64,000 nt of DNA. It comes from Linnemannia schmuckeri (Eukaryota > Mortierellomycota > Mortierellomycetes > Mortierellales > Mortierellaceae). Below the pieces are notes generated by a model. The model was not told where the DNA came from. It did not search any database and saw nothing but the letters and a program-made list of their open reading frames with translations. Numbering within the stretch: the stretch's first letter is position 1; the number at the start of each line of letters is the position of its first letter. Shown here piece after piece: positions 1 to 8,998 of this stretch. The position numbers were made by a program, and so were the translations under genes. The stretch lies in assembly GCA_029449235.1 (NCBI GenBank), contig JANATG010000007.1, forward strand, positions 1,922,001 to 1,986,000. The letters run 5' to 3'.

Positions 1-931
1 TGATGCAAGAGAAGTGCGGTGATGCTCCCGGTTGAGATACACTTGAAGCTAAAGATCACCTCAGAGACACTCCTGCCAATGTGCATGCAAAAGGTTGATA
101 TAAGGCATTCGACTCCTCCAAGCCGTAGGCAGTAAGGTGAAGACAGTACCGAGCGATATCCTTCTTGAGCTTGGCCGTTGAATGGTGAGCTTCGGTTCAT
201 CCAGCCAAGTGTTCAATTTCGTCAAGCTCGAGGAATTGGTCAACAGAGACGGACCGGCCGGATACCCTTGAGAGAGACATTTAATGCTGGCAGAAAGATG
301 CTTGACGCTTGAGTGTTGGAATGACTGCGTTACACTTCCAACAACTTCTGTTCTAATCAACGTCAGGTCGTACAACTGTGGACTCGCTTGCAAGATTGTC
401 ACTAGGCCATCACAAGTCAAGCACAACTCAGAAAATCTCAAATGCTTGAACTTCGAAGCAGCACCATTCAAGGCACTAAAGTAGGGGACCAAGGCCGGGG
501 CTGAGACATAATAGAGTAAAGAGTCCTGTTTGTCTTCGGGGGTAAATCAACGCAAATAGATAGAGGTGTTCAAGGCTCCGAATGTTCTCGAGACAACCTC
601 GTAGGCACACGCCTGGCGGAATTAGTTGTTTCGATTTGCAGTTCTCTCAGCCTGACGACGCTTGCGTTGGCAAGGACAGTGACTTGGCGAAGAGACTTGA
701 CATTTTCGACGATACGGATGTGGCGTCCATGCTTGGCGACGATGTTTAACGATAGGTCCACGAATCGAGGCTGGGTGTCATAGTCGATCGTGACTAGATG
801 ATAGATATGTAGTTGTCAACCCAGGCTTTGGAAACGAGTACGCATGAGAGCGCATCCTTGAGCGTGACGAATCGGCTGATGCTGTGTCTGCGTTCAGGGA
901 TATCGAAGGGTGATATTTTGAGTCTCGCCAT
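1..931 (-). pseudogene. F-box/LRR-like family pseudogene A (3' end beyond window)
   Basis: Decayed copy of an F-box/leucine-rich-repeat-like family also present at 1.2, 1.9-2.9, 43.1-44.5 and 45.0-46.3 kb. The N-terminus starts at an ATG at 931 (MARLKISPFD...) and runs through the family signature RFVTLKDALSC-LVSKAWVDNY before a stop. Homology continues in another frame (LVTIDYDTQPRFVDLSL), then in the open stretch 492-61 (DGLVTILQASPQLYDLTL, EVVGSVTQSFQH), then shifts frame again near 150 (DIARYCLHLTAYGLEE) and once more towards position 1 (SITALLLH). At least three frame changes rule out a simple intron explanation. In cells such proteins would be SCF substrate receptors; that role is inferred from the family only. 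The left window edge truncates the homology. Confidence 0.7.
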
Positions 932-1223
932 TTATGTGGTTTGTCTGTTCGTGTGTGAAGGATGCGAGGAATGGAGGTGAAAGAAAAGAAGGTCTTATGT
1001 GCGCGTGTGTCTGTGTGTTTGTCCTTCTCCGTTCTTCCCTTTATTCATTGATTGTCCGATGTCACGCCTGCAGCGGTTCATCTCAATTCAAATTCAAACT
1101 CAAAAACAAAAAGGTGTGTCAGATCTTTTGCTTGCTATGTTTGACAAGATCTTAAATAGGTCGTCGATCCTCTTCAGTACCCTACTTATCTTGGAAACAA
1201 AGACTTGTTAGCAACTCGGGACC

Positions 1224-1400
1224 TCACTTCGTTCTAGCATACCAAACCTTCGCAAGGTCAGATCGTAGAAATAAAGGCGTTGGTCCATGCCTAGGAGACG
1301 AGTGGGCATGAGAGTACGTCCTTGACAGTGGCGAATCGACTGACACGATGAACGAGTTCCAGATTGCGTAAGGGTGTTGTTGTGGGTATCGCTCTGTCAG
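1224..1400 (-). pseudogene. F-box family relic B (N-terminal fragment only)
   Basis: On the minus strand this stretch reads RFATVKDVLSCPLVS, stop, AWTNAFISTI, which is the same F-box-like N-terminal signature seen in copy A and in the copy at 43.1 kb. A TAG replaces the lysine codon of the LVSK-W motif. No leucine-rich-repeat portion follows it; between 931 and 1224 and between 1400 and 1900 I see no further homology or convincing coding potential. Confidence 0.5.
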
Positions 1401-1907
1401 TTGCTGTTTTTCTTTGTTGATGACAGTAATTGTATGATTGTGTGTGTTGGCTGTCCTGAATGTCAAGGCGAAACGAAAGAGACGTTTACTCTGTTGAACT
1501 CCTTTTCTTTTTTTACCTCCTCACAGAAATCGATCGTTTGTGCTTTCCATCGCCGCCACTAATCAAATTAGAGCTGGTCTCGAGCACAAAACGCGTCCTA
1601 TTTTTTTTTTCGGAAACCATTTGATCTACTGACGCGTCTCACTCTTCACATTATCATTCTTCTTCCTCCACTTCAAAGTCTTCAGGCGACCCTGGCAGCT
1701 CCTTGCACACAAAAGCATAACTGTAAGTGCATGTGTTTTTGTTGGAGTTACTTTGAATTGATTCATTTTATATCCTGGACGTCGGCACAGTTGCATCAAA
1801 CGATATCGTCGTCCGTGGAGCAGCAAAGGCCAGTCAATGTTTCTAGTTGGCCCTTGTCATCCTTCAGAGCCGCGTCCATCTTTGGCATCTTAGCCAAACG
1901 TTTCACA

Positions 1908-2855
1908 GCTTGTCAAACTTGAGCAGGCGGCAAGCGTTTCAGGCTTCAATCGAGTTGTTCATCCGGTCTTGCGCATCCACTGCCATTGAAGTCCCCGCCT
2001 TTTCTTGCCAGCATCTCCAGCATTTCTACCCCACAACACGCTTGTCTTGAAAATCTTGTCCTTGGTACTGAGACCCCTAATCCTAATAACAAGTGTGTTC
2101 ATGTCCTTGCAGGCCCACTCACTCATCTCTGCCTCGATGGACAAGCTGCTGAGTCAACCTGAAAGATATATTCGATGGTGGCAGCGAGTCTCGTGATGCC
2201 TGCGTGTTGGAATGACTGCACCGGCCTTCCAACAATGGTGACGCAAACCAAAATCAGACGATTCTACTGCGGACTTGCTTGTAGTATAACCAACAGATCC
2301 TCGCCAGTCGGTATACATGCCCTCGAGCCTCAGAACCTTAAGACTGGAGCTAATTCCGTGTGAAGCAACAGAGAAAGGAAGCAAGGACGAGGCAGAGACG
2401 TAACGGATCAAAAATTCTTATCCATTGACGGGTGCAAGGTTGCCAAGAGATGGATATCTTGAAGGCTAGATTGTTCCTAGGTATGATCTCGTAGATCCTG
2501 CGAAGGCGGCTGCCTCTACCTGAAGATTTCTCAGCTTGTTCACACTCGCGTTGACAAGGACAGAGACTTGTAGAAGAGCCTTTGCATTCTCGGCAATCTG
2601 GATACGGTGTCCATGCTTGGTAATGATGACTTGTGAGACTCCACCAAAGAAACAGTAGACGTTGCGGCCGATCGAGAATCAAATGACGGACATGGAGTGG
2701 TCGGTCCATGACTTGAAGATGAGAGCGTACAAAGCGCGTCGTTGAGGGTAACGAACAGACTGATCTTGCGCCTGTGTTCAGGGATGATAAAGCGTTGTTG
2801 TGGGTGTTTTCCATGTAGATGGCGGTGTGTCGGATGTCCTGAACGGCGATGGGAA
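1908..2855 (-). pseudogene. F-box/LRR-like family pseudogene C
   Basis: Third copy of the F-box-like family, read from about 2855 down to about 1908. It retains an N-terminal piece (RSVRYPQRRALYALIFKSW), a middle piece (KHGHRIQIAENAKALLQVSV, then YVSASSLLPF and LKVLRLEGMYTDW) and a C-terminal piece at 2144-1959 (EWACKDMNTLVIRIRGL, STKDKIFKTSVLW, RNAGDAGKK). The last recognisable motif, near 1910-1960, is SIEA-stop-NACRLLKFDKL. The segment between the first repeats and the C-terminal block, more than half the expected protein, is deleted, and several stops and frame changes interrupt the rest. Nucleotide identity with copy A is visible by eye around 2200-2400 versus 300-490. Confidence 0.65.
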
Positions 2856-3130
2856 TTAAGAAGAGAGGAGAAGAGAGAATGGTCTGGATGTCGCTTACAA
2901 CTTATCGCTTTATCGCTGACATACTTTTCAGCTCTGACTTTTCGCATTTGAGTGGCCTTTCGTGGTTTTATTGGTTTGAGAATACTTATTTTATGCTGCG
3001 AAGGTCTCAAGGATCCAATCGAACTCCACAAACATTCAATCTGTAAAAAGTTGCAAACAAGCGTGTTATTTGGAAGCAACCTCTAAGAGCGTATCTACAG
3101 GAAAATGCGGGGTGAATTGGTGCTGGTGAT

Positions 3131-3155
3131 GGTGGTGGTGGTGGTGGTGGTGGTG
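3131..3155. repeat. (GGT)n microsatellite
   Basis: About eight GGT units downstream of the SEC66 stop codon. On the minus strand one frame would read poly-His, but it belongs to no gene model. The rest of 2856-3243 holds no recognisable gene. Confidence 0.8.
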
Positions 3156-3243
3156 TTGTTGGCGGCGAGTAATGAGATGGAAACTAAGATCACTTGTCCC
3201 GGAGCATCCACGATCAGACTGATTAATACTCTCCTGGTTGTCT

Positions 3244-4390
3244 TTAGACAGTAGTCTCGACCTCAGCAGCAGCAGCGGGAGCGGGAGCATCAGTTGTTGA
3301 CTCCTTGGCAGTGGCAGCAGCAGCAGGGGCAGCGGTTCCCTCCTTCTTCTCCTTCAAGGCCTTGTTCTTTTCCTTGCGCTGGTCCCTCACGGCCTGCTTG
3401 CGAGCCTCCTCCTCCCTCCTAAGTGCCAACTCCTTTTGCATCTGCTTGGTCTTCTCGTGCATAACCTAATTTAACAACCAGTCAGACACATGAAGTTAGT
3501 TCGCTTCACGAAAAATGCAAAGAGGTAAAGGGGGTAAGAGGAGGAAAGTTTTTCAACATCAAGCTCAAGGATCCTTACCATCTCGCTGGCAGTCTGAAGA
3601 ATGGACTGACCCCAGTTCTCCTTGAAAGTGTTAGCCTCCTCAACAATAGCCATGATCTCAGCCTCAAGCTCCTTCTCCGAAAGGGTGAACTGTGTCCAGA
3701 TATCATCACCAACGGTGCCCTGCTTGACCAAGTTGGCCAGAACCTGCTTATCCTCGCGCATCGACAACACACGGACAACGCCCTCCATGGCACGGCGGAG
3801 AAGTGCTGCCGTCAATTGGGTCTCGGTTGCCTCGGGCTCGTCCTGCTGGAGAAGTGCAATATACTGGCTGCGTGCAATGTTCTCACCGAACCAGGGCTCA
3901 GCATCGTTGATTGCTAAACAATATAACAAGAAAGTAGATTGAATATCAGTTTTGCTGATCTATTTGTTTTGTTTTGTTTGAGATTGATGAACGTCGGTTG
4001 CATCTTTTTCTTTTTTTCTTTTTTTCTTTTTTTTTTTCAGTTTTCATTGAGAATCGGGTTCAAGGCATAAATTTGTAAATTTAGCGCAGACCGACTTCAC
4101 TCCTGTACACCAGTTGCTACTCATATCCTTTAAGTGCCGTCTGGTCGTCCCTTGGTTTGTTGCTCCTGTGTCTTTGGGGCAAGTCCAACGTAAAGTGATC
4201 TTATCTCAAAAAGAGAGTTCCTTTTGCTTAGTGTGAAGTTTCCATTGTCGCCTTGACTATATTCTGTTGAGTAAACAGGTGTGTTGACAAGCTACTCACC
4301 GAGCTTCCTGTTCTTCCAGAAGTAACCAAAGATTCTCATCGAGAGGATCCAGCCTCCGATGTAAATGATTGCGAGCCAGACAGATCCCAT
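3244..4390 (-). CDS. SEC66: SEC66/SEC71-like subunit of the Sec62-Sec63 translocon complex
   Basis: Non-essential Sec63-complex subunit that supports post-translational protein import into the ER. Three exons join at 4390-4300, 3913-3579 and 3465-3244 (648 nt, 215 aa); yeast Sec66 is about 206 aa. Exon 1 (MGSVWLAIIYIGGW...) encodes the single N-terminal membrane segment, roughly residues 4-20. Exon 2 holds the family core: ALLRRAMEGVVRV matches the ALLNRGAESVRR block of yeast Sec66, and LVKQGTVGDDIW matches its LYKNGSIGEDYW block. The C-terminal exon is a charged coiled-coil region ending in an Ala/Pro/Glu-rich tail. Introns are GT-AG (386 and 113 bp) with consistent phase. The methyltransferase gene lies upstream on the same strand, its stop 358 bp from this start. 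Identification is from recalled family motifs. Confidence 0.88.
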
Positions 4391-4747
4391 CCTTATTTAG
4401 TTGCTGTGTATGTTGGTAGGCAGTCGAAGGTGCGGTGTTCGTTAAAGAAAAGAGAGAAAGAAGGAGGTAGGAGAGAGGACGTGTTTGATGGGAAGTGATG
4501 AACTAGAAAGAAGAGAAAAGAAACGAAAGAAGGGGGGCAGGTCAAGAGGGGTATTCGCAGGCAACCAGTCAATCAGCCCCTTCTCACCGGTGCATTGTCC
4601 GCATCTGATTGGCTACTGACCAAATTTATTCTTATTAGGCGTCTATCTTTCTTGCTCTTCTGGCTCGAGGCTCGAAGGGTGGATCTATTCCTGCTACTGC
4701 GACTGCCAACCTGCTCCTACTACTGCTACTGCCTTCTACGACCAGAT

Positions 4748-5692
4748 TTAGGCTTTGATGGCCTTGAAACGGAGACGCTGGTACATAATATGCCAAACAC
4801 CATCATCCTCAGAGAACGGCAAATTCGCCTGCACCTCATCAATCACCTTCTTCCTCTCCTCCTTATCTCCCTCAAACGGCTTCAAGAACGAGAACCCAAA
4901 CGTATCGATCCACCCCGCAACATCCGTATTCAATTTGGTCAATCTCGGGATCAACTCAATCGATTCTACACGGAATCCTTGTTCTTCCAACATCTTGCGG
5001 TAGGTCTGGACACCGGGGAAGAACCAAGGGTCATATTCTTCGGGGTTATAGCCGCGCTTTTTGAGGGCCCAGTGGAGACCGGTACGGACTTCTGCGACGT
5101 TCATGTAGCCGCCGCATTCGGCTACGAAGCGGCCGCCGGGCTTGAGGCATTTGTGGACGCCCTGGATTACTCGTACCGGGTCCTTCTTCATCCAATGGAG
5201 CGCTGTTTTGTTCATTAGTTATTGAAAAAAAATGGAGAAGTTCAGGTTAACATACATGAGATATATGTTCCAAGGTCTGCAACGCGCATTGCATGAAAAT
5301 AATCATCAAAAAAAGTATGTACCTGCACTAGAAAAGACGGCATCAAACTGCCCGTTGGCAAGCTCTACATGGTCGACAAGGTCATGCCCATCAACAACCT
5401 GGGCATCGCGACACCCATTCCTGCGCGCCGCCTCAATCATGTCAGCACTGGCATCAATCGCAACAACAGACTGACATTGCTTCTCGAGATCAAGAGTCAA
5501 GATACCATCGCCGGCACCGAGATCCAAGATCCGCTCGTGGGTTTGTGGAGCCAACAACTGCACAACAGGGGCGCCGAGGGCTGGGACGAAGGAGGCGTGC
5601 TTAGAGTACATTTGAGACGACCATTTGTCTTCGTTGGCGGCGGGGGCCGTAGTGGTGGCAGTGACAGGGAGGGAGATAGTTGTGTCGACCAT
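4748..5692 (-). CDS. class I SAM-dependent methyltransferase (trans-aconitate methyltransferase-like)
   Basis: Small-molecule methyltransferase of the Methyltransf_11/25 type, similar in architecture to trans-aconitate 2-methyltransferase. Two exons, 5692-5323 and 5202-4748, give 274 aa; the 120-bp GT-AG intron joins ...VFSSA to ALHWMKKDP, recreating the usual family block. Motif I is visible as ILDLGAGDGILTLDL (about residues 55-70), followed by the acidic ribose-binding residue in VVAIDASADMIEAA. The post-motif III strand is CLKPGGRFVAECGG. No signal peptide or membrane segment, so probably cytosolic. The substrate cannot be deduced. It is divergent from the PLP enzyme at 7.15 kb, with 1.46 kb between the starts; a functional link is unproven. 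Confidence 0.9.
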
Positions 5693-7041
5693 TTTTGTAA
5701 AGTTCTTGGTAGTTGACGTGTGAAAGGTAAGGGGGTTAGGGTATGCTATTTTTGTTTTGTATGGTTCTTCAGGTGATACTCCAAAAGAATAAAAAAAATG
5801 TGCTGCGTAGGAATAGAAAAATGTAGAATGGTGTAGAAGGAGTTGTTAAGAAAAAAAAAAAAAAAAAAAAAAAAAAAGAGTTTAAACGTAGGCGGATTGT
5901 GTTGTGTTTTGTTGTCAGAGATGACTGAGAATGGATGTAGAGTTTGTTGTCGAAAAATTAAAATGAGTGATCGCATTACCCTTCTTAAATCTTTTTTTGT
6001 GCCCTATGCATGACTCAGGTCTGTCAAAATTATTCGACATTGGGGTAATTCTTTGTCTGTTTACTTTTGTTTACATCGTCTCTGTGTTGACGTATGGTGC
6101 CAAGATTATCATTGAGACAAATGGCACATCCCCTTTTGAGAAGAAGAGAGGGTCTAGCCTCGAGTTTATCCGTTTATCCATGACAAACTTTTATCGTGTT
6201 GGAGGCGAAGCAGGATATTGACGAGGGACGAGAAGATAGGAGTTTTCAATGGGTCATCCTTGTCACTTTGTTGACAAGCAAGAGAAGAATTGAGGAACGC
6301 AAATCGATAGTTTTGGGATTGTCCGGCTAATCGGATAATCTAATCCTTGTTCCTGAAAGATTGACAAGTGTATTCTCTATCACAATCGTACTTTATACCA
6401 TATGTCAAGAGAGATAGATCCTCAGTCTAGGCTGTTTCATGAGTCTATGAGTCTGATAGAAATATGGTAGAGATAGAGCCAAGCCTAGGTAGACGCGTCC
6501 ATATGTCTATGCCATGTGTCTATGTCTGAACTTGTAGCTGGTATGAGCGCCTCATGTGTATTTTTGGTTATTGAAAGCACCATAGACTGCGGTGAAGATT
6601 GAAAGGAAAAGGCCATTAGGCTAAAAAGATGATGAATTTGAAAATAATACGAGGAAAGTTGTTTGGCTGCAGGATGTCGCCGCTCGGACTGTCTGCCTTT
6701 CTTAGAAAGGAGTTAGACGAGTAAGGCGCCGTTTGCTGACCAATTGGCCAATTGGGTCCAGAAAGTGGAAAGGAAAGAGCAGGAAAATACAAAAGAAGAA
6801 AAAGCGAAGTCGTTAAGAGCATACGATCGGTAGCGTATCTCTTCCAAGAGAAGGTGCGCCTTTGAGAGTCAATTGCCCCGCTTCCCATTTCGCATGCAGT
6901 GTGAATCAAAAGGTGAGCTTATTTTTCGCACGATCCCGTGCCTCGCTTGAAAAAGTGTTGCTGATTTGCCTTTGAACCCTCTTTACAAAAAACCTCCTCC
7001 TCCTGTCAGCTCATTCCCTTTCTTCTTTCATCTCTCTCTCT

Positions 7042-7085
<44 letters not shown>

Positions 7086-7152
7086 CTCTTCTCTCATTCA
7101 CAAAAACTCACCACCACCTCCACTCAACAACAACAACAACCCTTTGACAAAA
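5693..7152. other. divergent intergenic region with long homopolymers
   Basis: Spacer between two divergent start codons. It contains an A27 run at 5851-5877 and a T41 run at 7045-7085 preceded by a CT-rich tract, about 70 bp upstream of the PLP-enzyme ATG. Short open frames here (for example 5967-6221) show no motif or splice structure and look accidental. Confidence 0.7.
7045..7085. repeat. 41-nt poly-T tract in 5' leader/promoter
   Basis: Uninterrupted T run, the longest homopolymer in the window, preceded by a (CT)n tract and followed by a C/A-rich leader with an (ACA)n stretch up to the ATG at 7153. It probably lies in the promoter or 5' leader of the PLP-enzyme gene. Confidence 0.85.
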
Positions 7153-8891
7153 ATGACGAACGCTGAGCTCCCCACTGCCGCCAGCCCCGGTCCCTTTGGC
7201 CACAAGCAGCGCAAGAACTTTTTGTTCCCCGAGAACTACACTCAGTTCAACCACGGTTCCTTCGGTACGTCTCTGTCCTCCTCTTACTCCTTTCTTGGAC
7301 CATTCCATGCCACAGCACCTTCAATTGTCGACCTTTGTCACTTTCACACTGCGCATTTTGTTTGCTGCTCAGTGGACATTAGGCATGCGATCCTATCTAC
7401 CCTTTCTTCAGTCATGTTTTCGTCGACTGAGCACTGACCCTGTTTGTTTCACACTATCTCACGTCCTTCAGGTACATTCCCCAAAGTCGTCCAGGATGAC
7501 ATGCGTGCCTGGCACGACCGCGCTGAACAGGATCCAGGTACGCCCAGCTCATTCACTGACGATACATCCCAAAGGGACTTTCACAATTGCAATCATTCTC
7601 AGGACCTCGTGTTTGTTTATGCTCTTTTCCCGATATCGTCGCACAAAAGTGGATTATTCGTCAGCAAACTACGCCGCCTCCTCCTCGCCTCACGGTGACT
7701 CACTGGAACCACTTTCCCTTCGAATTAGACCGCTGGATGCGCCGCGACTTGTACGTAGCCCTGAACGACATCCGTACCCAACTTGCAGAATTCGTCAACT
7801 GCGACAAGGAAGAACTGGCCCTCGTCACCAACACCACCGTGGGCGTCAACACCGTCCTCCGCTCCCTTCCCTTCGTCCCCGGTGACCGCATTCTCGTGCT
7901 CACGACCGGCTACGTCTCTGTCAACCAGACCGTCCGCTATATCTGTGATACCCACGAGGACGTTAAAGTCATCGAAGTGCCCATGACGTTCCCTATTTCG
8001 GATAAGGAAATGTTGACCAAGGTCGAGGATGCGTTAAAAGCACATCAGGAGTTGAAGGATGGGTCGAGGATCAAGTTGGGCATTGTGGATTGGATCTCGA
8101 GTGTGCCCTCGATTGTGCACCCTGTCAAGGAGTTGGTAGAGCTTTTGCACAGTTATGGCGCCTTGGTTTATGTCGATGGTGCGCATTCGATTGGTCAGGT
8201 CCCTGTCGATTTGAGTTATCTCCGCCCTGATTTTTACATCGCCAACTGCCACAAGGTATGAATAGGAGACATTTGACAAGGTCACTGGAAATGGTTTTTT
8301 TTATTTGAGTGCCTAGGCAAAGAGAATGATGTGCTCACCATACTCAATGTCTCCTTTTTACAGTGGTTGTACAGTGTCCGCGGATCAGCACTCTTATACG
8401 TTGCTAAGCGCCACCAACATCTAATCCACCCAACAGCCATCACCGGCGACTACCCCTCGAATTTCGAAAAGGAATTCGCCTGGGCCGGCACCCAAGATTA
8501 CTCCTCCCTTATGTCAATCCTCTCCGCCCTAAAGTTCCGTAAACAGTACGGAGAAGACGCCATCATCTCTTACACCCATTCGCTGGCTCTTGCTGGCGGA
8601 AAAGCCATGGCCAAGATCCTGGGCACCCACTGCCTCACCCTCGACGACCACCAGGTCGGCAACATGGTGAATGTTGCGTTGCCTATTAAGGATCTGAACC
8701 ATCCTAAGGCCAACACCAAGGATTTGATGGATATCTTGATGGACAAGCATAATCTCTTCACGCCTGCTTTCCGTCATGGAGATCATTTTTATACCCGCGT
8801 TTCGGCTCAGATCTATCTTGAGCTTGAGGACTTTGTCCGCCTAGCCAACATCTGGAAGGAGGTCATTGGAGACCTCAATGCCTCTTCTTAG
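7153..8891 (+). CDS. class V aminotransferase-fold PLP enzyme (isopenicillin N epimerase / Egt2-like)
   Basis: PLP-dependent lyase/aminotransferase of the class V family, whose fungal members include isopenicillin N epimerase-like proteins and ergothioneine C-S lyase (Egt2). Four exons, 7153-7264, 7472-7537, 7729-8255 and 8364-8891, give 410 aa. Family blocks: YTQFNHGSFGTFP near the N-terminus, VTNTTVGVNTVLRS for the phosphate-binding region, VYVDGAHSIGQVPVDL with the conserved Asp, and FYIANCHKWLYSVRG with the PLP-binding lysine in HKW; that lysine ends exon 3. The ATG at 7153 is preferred over an in-frame upstream TTG. The third exon start was chosen because AG/AC joining restores DPDRWMRRD. 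No targeting signal is evident. The substrate is unknown. Confidence 0.88.
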
Positions 8892-8998
8892 ATCAACAAT
8901 TCTTTTTTTTCATCATCATTACACATTCGGAATGCTAAATTATGATGCAAGATAATAAAGTGATTTAATTGCAAACAAACAAAACGAAGTGCAAAGAA

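Noticed and set aside
3066..3290. Minus-strand open frame with poly-His
   Set aside because: Produced by a (GGT)n microsatellite downstream of SEC66; overlaps the real stop region and has no domain.
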